A DNA stretch of 6,475 bases from Dehalococcoidia bacterium (GTDB lineage: Bacteria > Chloroflexota > Dehalococcoidia > Dehalococcoidales > JAUVZE01). Under the pieces are notes generated by a model. The model saw only the letters and a program-made list of their open reading frames with translations, was not told the origin of the DNA and did not search any database. The DNA is taken from positions 1-6,475 of the forward strand of contig SOJS01000023.1 of the NCBI GenBank assembly GCA_004376435.1. The letters run 5' to 3'. Positions 1-6,081 of this stretch are shown in pieces. Position 1 is the stretch's first letter, and every line of letters starts with the position of its first letter. A program made the translations under genes and the position numbers.

Positions 1-62
1 TAGGCTATAGAGCCGCCGATGACACCTCCCCCAATTATGGCTATTTCTGCTTTAGAAGACAT
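1..62 (-). CDS. FAD-dependent oxidoreductase (DAO family), N-terminal fragment, second tandem copy
   Basis: Only the first 20 codons are in the window; the gene continues past the left edge. The start is ATG at 62-60, preceded by a strong Shine-Dalgarno AGGAGG six bases upstream (in TAGGAGGTTAACGATG). The translation begins MSSKAEIAIIGGGVIGGSIA, a beta strand followed by the GxGxxG dinucleotide-binding loop that opens DAO/glycine oxidase-type flavoproteins. It matches the N-terminus of the complete oxidoreductase gene just upstream at 17 of 20 residues and 51 of 62 bases, so it is a paralogue from tandem duplication. Many differences are silent third-position changes, which suggests both copies have been kept as coding sequence. 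Whether the remainder is intact, and what it oxidises, cannot be seen. Confidence 0.85.
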   Translation of the reverse strand, partial: MSSKAEIAIIGGGVIGGSIA

Positions 63-81
63 CGTTAACCTCCTATTTTAA

Positions 82-142
82 ATTAGGCTTGGCCTCATAT
101 TATTTATATTATCTTGCTCTCCCTCAGTTTCAGAGCCCGATT
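82..142. repeat. Direct repeat, copy 1 (in front of second oxidoreductase)
   Basis: This is 61 bases matching 1387-1447 in the same orientation at 55 of 61 positions. The first 30 bases (82-111 against 1387-1416) are identical. It covers the decayed etfB tail and the spacer leading to the second oxidoreductase. It marks one edge of the tandem duplication, with an offset of 1305 bases between copies. Confidence 0.9.
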
Positions 143-177
143 GCAGTAACTTGGCTTCTGCTTCTTTAAGGCTCTCC
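104..177 (-). pseudogene. Decayed duplicate of the etfB 3' end
   Basis: Read leftward, the last 13 codons (142-104, ending TAA at 106-104) align without gaps to the last 13 codons of etfB (1447-1409). The remnant encodes NRALKLRESKII-stop where etfB encodes NLALKLREVKVI-stop, 9 of 12 residues identical. Further upstream, to about position 177, only patchy similarity with indels remains (for example GGAGAG near the oxidoreductase stop). No start codon or upstream etfB domain is present, because the complete oxidoreductase gene ends at 181. The segment is therefore a passenger left by tandem duplication of 'etfB tail + oxidoreductase', not a functional gene. The alternative, convergent similarity, is unlikely given the adjoining 30-base exact repeat. 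Confidence 0.75.
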
Positions 178-180
178 TTT

Positions 181-1371
181 CTATAGCCGAGCAGGGCTCA
201 GGGTTTCCATCATGGTTTTTACGCGGTTAGGTAGGTGACCTCCTCTGACAATGAGGTCAGCCATAAGCTGCCCCACTCCTAGGCTTATCATCATACCCAG
301 TGTCCCCAGCCGTGCCGCGATATAAGCATTGTCCCATTCCGGAAGGCGACCGAGCACCGGTTGGATGCGATTGGGAGGAGGAGGCCAGCCCTCCAGATCA
401 CCCCTGTGCTCAACTAACCTGGCCTCTTCCAGTGTGGGCAGGAGGTTGATGGCACCATCCAGTATTCTGACCTTGGCTTCTTCCGTCAGACTGCTGTCAA
501 AACCCGGTTGCAGGTCGGTTTCGCTGATATTGCCCAGTATCACTGAGCCATCGACCTTGGGGATGATGGCCACCGCCTCATCAGCCAGTATGCAGGGAGG
601 AAGCGGCTGAGGTACCTCCACCTTCAGGCACTGCTCTCGGTTAACCATGATGGGTATCTCTTTTCCTAGCCAGGAAGTGCCCTGACCACCCCAGGGTCCC
701 ATGGCTAGGACAACCACATCAGTCTCAACCTCAGTTCCGGTGGCGAGGATGACTGAGGTGACCCTTGAACCTTTATGGCGGAACCCCACCACCTCGCCTT
801 GCCTGATGCTGGCTCCCCTTTTCTCTGCCGCCTGAGCCAGACCAAGGGTGTACTGGTAGGGCTCCACCTGGAAATTGGGGAACTTCAGCCCCCCTCTAGC
901 TTGTGGGTTGACATCGGGGAATATGGCTCTTATTTCATCTGCCTCGAGCCAGCTACCTTCGTAATAACCTTCACTCTCCAGCAGAGCCAGGCTCTTCCGG
1001 CCATCCTTTTCTTCATCTTCCGAGAAGGCGACCATGATATCTGAAAGTTCGCCATAGCCTATATTAATGCCGCCCGTTTCCTTTAAGTCCAGAGCTGTGT
1101 CGGGCAGCTGATGGTAACCCAGCCAGAAAAGCTCTAGCCAGGGTCGCACGCTCCCCTCTGGCATTGAATAGATGTCATCCGGGGGTAGGCCCTCTGTTAG
1201 TAAGTACATCGGGGGATAGGACCATATTGCCCATGCCTTTCCCGAGGCTCTGGCGGCAATAGCATCCCTCTCAATTATCTGAGAGGGGACCCCTTGCCTG
1301 GCTAGGTCATAGGCTATAGAACAGCCGATAACCCCACCCCCAATGATGACTATCTCTGCTCTGGATGACAT
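181..1371 (-). CDS. FAD-dependent oxidoreductase, DAO (D-amino-acid/sarcosine oxidase-like) family
   Basis: This predicted flavoprotein of 396 residues has the length and architecture of DAO-family enzymes, which oxidise C-N bonds of amino acids or N-methylated amines. The N-terminus has the FAD-binding GGGVIG loop (about residues 11-16) and an acidic residue after the second strand (IIERD, about 33-37) expected to bind the ADP ribose. A family-typical segment with VEPYQYTLGLAQAAEKRGA lies near 170-188, and a C-terminal flavin-contact region, LGTLGMMISLGVGQLMADLI, near 355-374. The family is clear; the substrate is not. The second of two adjacent ATGs (1371-1369) is preferred because the paralogue's single ATG aligns there and AGGAG is then seven bases away. 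The first ATG, at 1374, would add one Met. It lies 37 bases after etfB, so ETF is the likely electron acceptor, which would make it a dehydrogenase rather than an O2-using oxidase. That role is inferred from context. No signal peptide is seen. Confidence 0.88.
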   Translation of the reverse strand: MSSRAEIVIIGGGVIGCSIAYDLARQGVPSQIIERDAIAARASGKAWAIWSYPPMYLLTEGLPPDDIYSMPEGSVRPWLELFWLGYHQLPDTALDLKETGGINIGYGELSDIMVAFSEDEEKDGRKSLALLESEGYYEGSWLEADEIRAIFPDVNPQARGGLKFPNFQVEPYQYTLGLAQAAEKRGASIRQGEVVGFRHKGSRVTSVILATGTEVETDVVVLAMGPWGGQGTSWLGKEIPIMVNREQCLKVEVPQPLPPCILADEAVAIIPKVDGSVILGNISETDLQPGFDSSLTEEAKVRILDGAINLLPTLEEARLVEHRGDLEGWPPPPNRIQPVLGRLPEWDNAYIAARLGTLGMMISLGVGQLMADLIVRGGHLPNRVKTMMETLSPARL

Positions 1372-1386
1372 CATTCGTCTCCTATT

Positions 1387-1447
1387 ATTAGGCTTGGCCT
1401 CATATTATTTATATTACCTTGACCTCTCTTAGTTTCAGAGCCAGATT
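1387..1447. repeat. Direct repeat, copy 2 (true etfB end and spacer before first oxidoreductase)
   Basis: This is the partner of the 82-142 repeat. It consists of the last 13 codons of etfB plus 22 bases of spacer. The spacer and the terminal 8 bases of etfB are identical in the two copies, while the coding part above them has diverged at six positions. A short inverted repeat, AGGC-TTG-GCCT, lies in the shared spacer. Confidence 0.9.
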
Positions 1448-2209
1448 AACTCCAGCCTCCTCCGGACTCTCCCCATCTATAATCTCACACTTACCTTCAT
1501 GAGGCGGCTGGAAGAGCTTGAGCAGTTTGGCACGCCGGCCGGCGGCACCTATCTGGGAGGGGTCAACCCCGATATCGGCTGGCTTCCAGACAGTAGGCTC
1601 TATCTTTTTGGCGGCCATAATCCCCTTGATGGTGGGGTAGCGGGGCTCACCAAGCTCGTTGCTGACCGTAATCAGGGCGGGCAGGGAAACCTCAATAACC
1701 TCATAGCCATCAGCGGTTACCCGCTCCACCTTTGCTTTGCCATCGCTGACCTCTATTTTCTGGGCAACAGTTACACTGAGTAAGCCCAGTATCTCGGCAA
1801 TACCAGAGCCCACCTGACCGGCATCCCAGTCAGCCGCCTGTCGGCCGCAAAAGATAAGCCCATAGTCACCTATCTTCTTGATAGCCATCGCCAGGGCATA
1901 GGCAGTTGACCAGCTATCGCCCTCGGCAAAAGCATCATCCTCAAGCAGGATAAGCTCATCAGCCCCCATGGATAAGGGTTTCTTAACCACATCGCGGAGC
2001 AGGTTTGCCCCTAAGGATAAAGCGGTGATTTTGCCGCCCTGGGCATCCTTGATTCTCAGCGCTGCCTCCACTGCCTGCTCATCAAAGGGGCTGATTACTG
2101 ATGATACCCCTGGCGGCGGTATTACCTTATTGGCGGTAGGGTCAACCTTGAAACTGGCTGGTGGTGCCTCGGGGTCAATCACCTGCTTGACACAGACAAT
2201 CATATTCAT
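1409..2209 (-). CDS. etfB: Electron transfer flavoprotein subunit beta
   Basis: EtfB pairs with EtfA to form a soluble FAD-containing electron carrier between flavoprotein dehydrogenases and a membrane quinone reductase, or in some types a bifurcating complex. The 266-residue protein has the usual length. Recognisable blocks are the start IVCVKQVID (4-12), SPFDEQAVEAALRIKD (40-55), CGRQAADWDAGQVGSGIAE (121-139, nucleotide-binding loop), a near match to the EtfB signature at 161-181 (VERVTADGYE...PALIT, one mismatch where an acidic residue is usual), and EPRYPTIKGIMAAKK (188-202). The start ATG is preceded by AGGAGG eight bases upstream. The gene begins 12 bases after the prmC stop and is followed by an oxidoreductase gene where etfA often stands. 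EtfA is absent from the window and may lie beyond the left edge. The bifurcating or conventional type cannot be decided here. Confidence 0.95.
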   Translation of the reverse strand: MNMIVCVKQVIDPEAPPASFKVDPTANKVIPPPGVSSVISPFDEQAVEAALRIKDAQGGKITALSLGANLLRDVVKKPLSMGADELILLEDDAFAEGDSWSTAYALAMAIKKIGDYGLIFCGRQAADWDAGQVGSGIAEILGLLSVTVAQKIEVSDGKAKVERVTADGYEVIEVSLPALITVSNELGEPRYPTIKGIMAAKKIEPTVWKPADIGVDPSQIGAAGRRAKLLKLFQPPHEGKCEIIDGESPEEAGVNLALKLREVKVI

Positions 2210-2221
2210 AAGACCTTCCTC

Positions 2222-3124
2222 CTAATCTATGGCTCTTGATACCGAAACTAGACCAAGTGAATAGTTTAACAGAAGTCTGGTATTCTTTTCAAGCTGAAGA
2301 CTTACCACCCGCTCTACCCCGCCCAGGTCGGGCATGACCTCTATTTTCCCATCGGGGAAGAGACGGCGCAGTAAACTGGTTACGGCTGCTGCCTGCCCCT
2401 GCCCGATCTCCAGAATCAGGTAAGTAGTGATGCCAGTCTTACCTCTTACCTGCTGGCAGAGCCTTCGTATCTTGGCCAGCCCATCTCGCCCGCCGTTTAG
2501 TGCCAGTGACGATTCAAATCCGGCTGAGTTCACTTTAGCTAGTTCCGCCTCCCTGACATAGGGCAGATTAGCCACTATCAGGTCAACCGGCTCGGGCAGG
2601 GGGGTGAGCATGTCACCCTCAAGGAGACAGATTCTATCGGCTACCCCGTGTTTTTGGCAGTTAAGGCGGGCGACCTCCAGTGCCGGGGTGGAGATGTCGG
2701 TGGCATAAATCCTAAGCTGTGGCAGGTTTAGAGCCAGGCTGATGGCAATCGCCCCGCAGCCGGTGCCAATGTCGGCAATAGTGGACAGATTATCATTTTG
2801 AGCCAGTTTTAGCGCCTGCTCTACTAAAAGCTCGCTTTCCGGTCGGGGGATGAGGACATGATGATTGACATAGAAATCAAGCCCGTAGAACTCGCGGTGT
2901 CCGGTGATATAGGCAGTGGGCTCACCGCTTAAGCGGCGCTTGATGAGATGGCGGAGGCCTTTCTCCTGTTTTGGGCTTAATTCACGGTCACGGTCAAGGT
3001 ATAGCTGGACACGGCTTATCTTCAGAGTATGCCGCAGCAGAATTTCACTCTCAAGAAGGCTATCTTCAATATTATTCTCGGCAAGAAATCGGCGGGCGTG
3101 ACCGAGAGCCTGCTTTAGGGTCAT
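2222..3124 (-). CDS. prmC: Peptide chain release factor N5-glutamine methyltransferase PrmC
   Basis: PrmC (HemK) uses S-adenosylmethionine to methylate the glutamine of the GGQ motif in release factors 1 and 2, which raises termination efficiency in the cytoplasm. The 300-residue protein has a helical N-terminal substrate-binding domain (about 1-75), the family block with EPTAYITGHREFYG (68-81) and LIPRPESELL (91-100), the SAM-binding motif DIGTGCGAIAISLA (118-131), the catalytic-site motif NLPY (186-189) and LEIGQGQ (238-244). The usual motif IV is NPPY; here the first proline is leucine. About 25 residues follow the conserved DLGGVERVV end (266-274), a little more than usual. Its ATG overlaps the prfA stop as ATGA (3124-3121), which indicates translational coupling with the gene for its substrate. 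Identification rests on the motifs plus this neighbour. Confidence 0.95.
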   Translation of the reverse strand: MTLKQALGHARRFLAENNIEDSLLESEILLRHTLKISRVQLYLDRDRELSPKQEKGLRHLIKRRLSGEPTAYITGHREFYGLDFYVNHHVLIPRPESELLVEQALKLAQNDNLSTIADIGTGCGAIAISLALNLPQLRIYATDISTPALEVARLNCQKHGVADRICLLEGDMLTPLPEPVDLIVANLPYVREAELAKVNSAGFESSLALNGGRDGLAKIRRLCQQVRGKTGITTYLILEIGQGQAAAVTSLLRRLFPDGKIEVMPDLGGVERVVSLQLEKNTRLLLNYSLGLVSVSRAID

Positions 3125-4191
3125 GCCGCCTGCTCCGCAAGCTGCTTTGCTTGCTCAGTGGTCGCCAGGGCATCAATCAGTTCGTCAAGCTCGCCACTTA
3201 GGATGCTGGGGAGGTTATGCAGGTTGAGGGAGATACGGTGGTCGGTGAGGCGGTCCTGGGGGAAATTATAGGTCCTAATCTTTTCGGCACGGTCGCCGCT
3301 GCCTACCTGAGAGCGGCGCTGCTGGCTGATTTCACTCTCCTTCTTGCGCTGCTCCATATCCAGGAGGCGGGCACGAAGAACAGACATTGCCTTCGTCTTG
3401 TTCCTTAGCTGGGAGCGCTCATCCTGACAGGTGGTGACAATACCTGTCGGCAGGTGGGTGATGCGTATGGCGGTGGCTACCTTGTTGACATTCTGCCCGC
3501 CGGCACCGCCACTGTGGAAGACATCCATTTTAAGGTCGTCAGGCTTGATTGATACCTCCACCTCGTCAGCCTGAGGGAGAACAGCCACCGTTGCCGTTGA
3601 GGTGTGAATTCTGCCTGAAGATTCGGTGACCGGCACCCGCTGTACGCGGTGGACTCCCCTTTCATACTTTAAGCGGCGGAAGGCATCCCTGCCCTTTATC
3701 TCAAATATAATTTCCTTAAAGCCGCCGATGCCGCTCTCGTTACTATCAATAATGTCTATCTGCCAGCCCTTGGCTTGGGCATAGCGGCTGTACATACGGA
3801 AGAGGTCAGCGGCAAAAAGCCCGGCTTCATCCCCACCAGCCCCGGCTCGGATTTCTACAATGATGTCCCGCTTATCCTTAACATCCTTGGGCAGGAGGGC
3901 AATCTTCAGCTCCTGAAGTAGCCGTTCCTGCCTTAACTCAAGGTCGGCTATCTCCTGTTTGGCTAGAGCCGCCATCTCTTCATCCAGGTCGCTACCAAGC
4001 ATTGACCTTGTCTCCTCAAGCGCCTTTAGGGTTTCTTGGTACTGGTGGTACTTGGCGACCACGCCCTCAATGCCGGCTCTCTCCCGAGCCAGTGTTGCCA
4101 GCTTTTTCGGGTCGGCGGCGACATCAGGCTTGGCTATCTGCTCACCTAGCTCCTGGTAGCGCCTCTCTATTTGCTCCAGTCTATCCCACAT
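3121..4191 (-). CDS. prfA: Peptide chain release factor 1 (RF1)
   Basis: RF1 recognises UAA and UAG in the ribosomal A site and triggers peptide release. The 356-residue protein is full length. It has an N-terminal helical domain (1-100), RAGAGGDEAGLFA (115-127), the stop-codon-reading region HRVQRVPVTESSGRIHTS (181-198), the catalytic loop GGAGGQNVNKV (228-238; GGQ at 231-233), and the RF1-type C-terminal block RTYNFPQDRLTDHR (306-319). The tripeptide at 187-189 is PVT, of the P-x-T type that marks RF1 (commonly PAT), not the SPF of RF2. The N-terminus MWDRLEQIERRYQEL fits RF1, so the ATG at 4191 is well supported, although its ribosome site is only GGTGG. A TTGAGC-17-TATAAT promoter stands directly upstream. 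It overlaps prmC by four bases. Confidence 0.97.
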   Translation of the reverse strand: MWDRLEQIERRYQELGEQIAKPDVAADPKKLATLARERAGIEGVVAKYHQYQETLKALEETRSMLGSDLDEEMAALAKQEIADLELRQERLLQELKIALLPKDVKDKRDIIVEIRAGAGGDEAGLFAADLFRMYSRYAQAKGWQIDIIDSNESGIGGFKEIIFEIKGRDAFRRLKYERGVHRVQRVPVTESSGRIHTSTATVAVLPQADEVEVSIKPDDLKMDVFHSGGAGGQNVNKVATAIRITHLPTGIVTTCQDERSQLRNKTKAMSVLRARLLDMEQRKKESEISQQRRSQVGSGDRAEKIRTYNFPQDRLTDHRISLNLHNLPSILSGELDELIDALATTEQAKQLAEQAA

Positions 4192-4211
4192 AACTTTTCC
4201 ACCCCATAAAA

Positions 4212-4240
4212 ATTATAACACAGGCATAAATAAGGCTCAA
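4212..4240 (-). promoter_or_regulatory. Sigma-A type promoter for prfA-prmC (and probably etfB and oxidoreductases)
   Basis: The minus strand reads TTGAGC (4240-4235), 17 bases, then TATAAT (4217-4212). This is a perfect -10 and a four-of-six -35 at ideal spacing. The predicted start near 4205 gives a very short leader of about 14 bases containing GGGGTGG before the prfA ATG. It lies wholly within the 79-base gap after the nucleotidyltransferase gene. There is no clear terminator in that gap, so read-through from upstream is also possible. Confidence 0.7.
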
Positions 4241-4270
4241 ATACTGTGGCGGCTTAAGTGTCTTGAGTGG

Positions 4271-5356
4271 TTACCCCACCACCTCCCCTGGCTGGATTTT
4301 GCTCCCCGGCTTGAGCTGACCGCCGCTGACCACGGTGACATTATCGCCTAAAATTGAGTCTTTGATAACACAGTTGCTTTCCAGGCAGCAGTTATCAGCC
4401 AGGATGCTGTTTCTGACTGTGCTTTTTGACCCTATCCGGGTATTTTGCCAAATGATGGCGTCTTCAATAGTTGCCTCCTCCCCGACAGCACAATCAGAGC
4501 CGATAACCACTGTTCCTCTTAATTTGACTCTCTCCCCGACAGTGCTGTTGGCGCCGATAAGTGCTCTTCCCTCTATCTCGGCGGTGGGGTGGATGCGGCT
4601 CCCCTTATTGGCGATTATCCCTGCCGATGAGGGCGGCGGGTAGCGGTTGCTCTGGCCGCTGAGGAGGTCGCGGTGGAGCTGGAGATATTTCTGCGGCGTG
4701 CCGATATCTGTCCAGTAAGCAGATGAACTATAGCCATAGACCGCCTCCCCCCTCTCTAAAAGGAATGGAAATAGCTCCCGCTCAAAGCTAAAATTTGTCT
4801 CCGGCGGAATATGGGTCAGGACATCGGGCTCTAGGATATAGGTGCCGGCGTTTATCATATTGGTCGTTATCTCATCTGCCTTGGGCTTTTCCAGAAAGCG
4901 GCTAATCCTGCCCTGAGAGTTGGTGTCAACTAAGCCGTAGCTGGTGGGGTCGTCCACCGGGGTCAGGGCAATGGTTGCTTTGGCTTCTTGCTGGCGGTGA
5001 AATTCTATCATGGCACTAAAATCAAGGTCAGTGAAGATATCACCGTTGAGGACAAGGAAGGCTTCAGTCAGGCATTTTTCGGCATTTTTCACCGCCCCCG
5101 CCGTTCCCAGCGGGCTGTTCTCAATGTTATAGTTAAGCCTGACCCCAAACCGTTTGCCATCCTGAAAATAGCTTTCTATGGCCTGCTGCTGGTGGCTCTG
5201 CGCCAGGGTTATCTCGGCTACCCCGTGCTGGCTGAGGTGGCGGATAACATGCTCCAGAAATGGTGTATTGAGCACCGGAACCATGGCTTTGGGGGTGTTG
5301 CTGGTGAGAGGAAGTAATCTGGTTGCCTTACCGCCGACTAGAATGACCGCTTTCAT
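4271..5356 (-). CDS. Sugar-phosphate nucleotidyltransferase (mannose-1-phosphate guanylyltransferase-like) with C-terminal left-handed beta-helix
   Basis: This is a two-domain NDP-sugar pyrophosphorylase-like enzyme of 361 residues that would join a sugar-1-phosphate to an NTP to make an activated sugar for cell-surface glycans. The N-terminal catalytic domain (about 1-230) has GGKATRLLPLT (8-18), PKAMVP (22-27), ENSPLGTAGAV (79-89), the metal-binding NGD (104-106), EKP (156-158), NAGTYIL (169-175) and WTDIGTP (215-221). Residues about 252-350 show hexapeptide-type periodicity (IGAN, VGER, IGSD, VGEE, IGSK), typical of a left-handed beta-helix. The pattern resembles GDP-mannose pyrophosphorylases, but the sugar and base specificity cannot be read. 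The phosphate-binding loop is GGKATR where GGxGTR is usual. The ATG at 5356 fits the conserved MKAVILVGG start, with AAGGA ten bases upstream. It lies 41 bases after the sigma factor gene and may be co-transcribed with it. Confidence 0.9.
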   Translation of the reverse strand: MKAVILVGGKATRLLPLTSNTPKAMVPVLNTPFLEHVIRHLSQHGVAEITLAQSHQQQAIESYFQDGKRFGVRLNYNIENSPLGTAGAVKNAEKCLTEAFLVLNGDIFTDLDFSAMIEFHRQQEAKATIALTPVDDPTSYGLVDTNSQGRISRFLEKPKADEITTNMINAGTYILEPDVLTHIPPETNFSFERELFPFLLERGEAVYGYSSSAYWTDIGTPQKYLQLHRDLLSGQSNRYPPPSSAGIIANKGSRIHPTAEIEGRALIGANSTVGERVKLRGTVVIGSDCAVGEEATIEDAIIWQNTRIGSKSTVRNSILADNCCLESNCVIKDSILGDNVTVVSGGQLKPGSKIQPGEVVG

Positions 5357-5397
5357 TGCTCTTTTATCCTTGCTTGGTGCTTATATTTTACCATAGT

Positions 5398-5931
5398 CTA
5401 TTTTTGAGCTAGTGCTCGGCGCAAGGCGATTATGGCACTGTGCTGCAGCGCCTTTACTGCCCCCTGGCTTTTGCCCATAATACTGGCTACCTGAGCTACT
5501 GGCAGCTCGCCGGCAAAACGGAGGGAAATCACTTCACGCTGTGCTTCCGTCAGGTACTTTATGGCTGATAGTAGCTGCTCAATATCAAGCTTTTGCTCCA
5601 CTGTCTGCTGCGGGTCACTGCCGGAGGTTACCTCTACCTTGTCCATGGGAACAGTAGCCTGCTTTGTCTTCTTTCTCAGGTAGTCAACCACCTGGTTGTG
5701 AGCAATGCGAAATAGCCAGGCGGAGAAGGGTCTGCCCCGCCACTTAAATGAGGAGATAGACTGGAGGGCATTGAGGAAGACCTGCTGGGTTATATCCTCT
5801 GCCTCCGCCTTGTTGCCTATCCTGAGGGCAACATAGCGGTAGATTTTATCAAAGTGCTCTTCATATAGCTGGGTGAAGGCCGGCTCGTCTCGCTTTTGGG
5901 CGCGGCGAACCAGGCTCTCCTCATCTGGCAC
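5398..5931 (-). CDS. ECF-type sigma-70 family RNA polymerase sigma factor
   Basis: This 177-residue protein has only the two domains of extracytoplasmic-function sigma factors. Sigma region 2 spans about 18-90: FTQLYEEHFDKIYRYVALRI, AEAEDITQQVFLNAL, then the promoter-melting and -10-reading part FSAWLFRIAHNQVVDYLRKK at 69-88. A variable linker covers 90-115. Sigma region 4 spans about 118-173, with LTEAQREVISLRFAGELPVA (127-146) and a helix-turn-helix ending at GAVKALQHSAIIALRR (157-172) that would read the -35 element. It should redirect RNA polymerase to a small regulon. The start is GTG at 5931-5929, supported by a perfect AAGGAGG six bases upstream. No anti-sigma factor gene is adjacent; the next gene is a nucleotidyltransferase. 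The ECF subgroup and target promoters cannot be assigned from sequence alone. Confidence 0.93.
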   Translation of the reverse strand: MPDEESLVRRAQKRDEPAFTQLYEEHFDKIYRYVALRIGNKAEAEDITQQVFLNALQSISSFKWRGRPFSAWLFRIAHNQVVDYLRKKTKQATVPMDKVEVTSGSDPQQTVEQKLDIEQLLSAIKYLTEAQREVISLRFAGELPVAQVASIMGKSQGAVKALQHSAIIALRRALAQK

Positions 5932-5937
5932 CGCTAA

Positions 5938-5944
5938 CCTCCTT
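5938..5944 (-). promoter_or_regulatory. Strong Shine-Dalgarno fixing the GTG start of the sigma factor
   Basis: AAGGAGG on the minus strand lies six bases before the GTG at 5931-5929, an optimal match and spacing. It supports GTG rather than an internal start. Confidence 0.85.
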
Positions 5945-5963
5945 GGTAAAATAGCCTGCTTTT

Positions 5964-5969
5964 AGTATA
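5964..5969 (-). promoter_or_regulatory. Possible -10 element for the sigma factor gene
   Basis: The minus strand reads TATACT at 5969-5964, 33 bases before the GTG start, which would give a leader of about 25 bases. No good -35 lies at 16-18 bases (ATCTTT at 17), so the promoter is either weak or activator-dependent. This is a tentative call. Confidence 0.35.
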
Positions 5970-6004
5970 GCTTAAGGGGGGTGGAAAAAGATAGATATCA
6001 GCCT

Positions 6005-6033
6005 TTGACAAATCATTAATATAGCGGTAAAAT
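6005..6033 (+). promoter_or_regulatory. Strong sigma-A type promoter for the acyl-CoA carboxylase gene
   Basis: TTGACA (6005-6010), 17 bases, then TAAAAT (6028-6033) form a perfect -35 and a five-of-six -10 at ideal spacing on the plus strand. Transcription would start near 6040 and give a leader of about 85 bases before the ATG at 6125. It is divergent from the sigma factor gene. Confidence 0.8.
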
Positions 6034-6063
6034 GAGCACTGGAACCCAAAATGTCAGAGCTGC

Positions 6064-6081
6064 CCTTTTGCACCCAAAAGG
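6064..6081 (+). other. Hairpin in the carboxylase mRNA leader
   Basis: CCTTTTG (6064-6070) and CAAAAGG (6075-6081) form a perfect 7-bp stem around the four-base loop CACC, within the predicted leader. It is not followed by a T tract, so it is not a standard intrinsic terminator. A small inverted repeat AACC-A-GGTT follows at 6082-6090. A role in mRNA stability or as a protein-binding site is possible but unproven. Confidence 0.5.

Noticed and set aside
1372..1406. Mini-ORF beginning MRPSLI in the spacer before the first oxidoreductase, ending in a TGA overlapping its ATG; the second copy encodes MRPSLI-stop.
   Set aside because: It has no ribosome site, and the shared residues simply follow from the 30-base identical repeat.
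4241..4270. Possible terminator after the nucleotidyltransferase gene (CTCAAG ... CTTAAG).
   Set aside because: The arms do not pair as an inverted repeat beyond a few bases and no T tract follows.
4988..5317. Plus-strand open frame of 109 codons opposite the nucleotidyltransferase gene.
   Set aside because: The opposite strand encodes a conserved enzyme with all its motifs; this frame shows no domain and no convincing ribosome site. The other plus-strand frames inside etfB, prmC, prfA and the oxidoreductase were rejected for the same reason.
5357..5405. Possible promoter for the nucleotidyltransferase gene (TAAAAT or TATAAG in the AT-rich gap).
   Set aside because: No acceptable -35 at 16-18 bases (ACTAGC at 17); the gap is AT-rich enough to give -10-like hexamers by chance.
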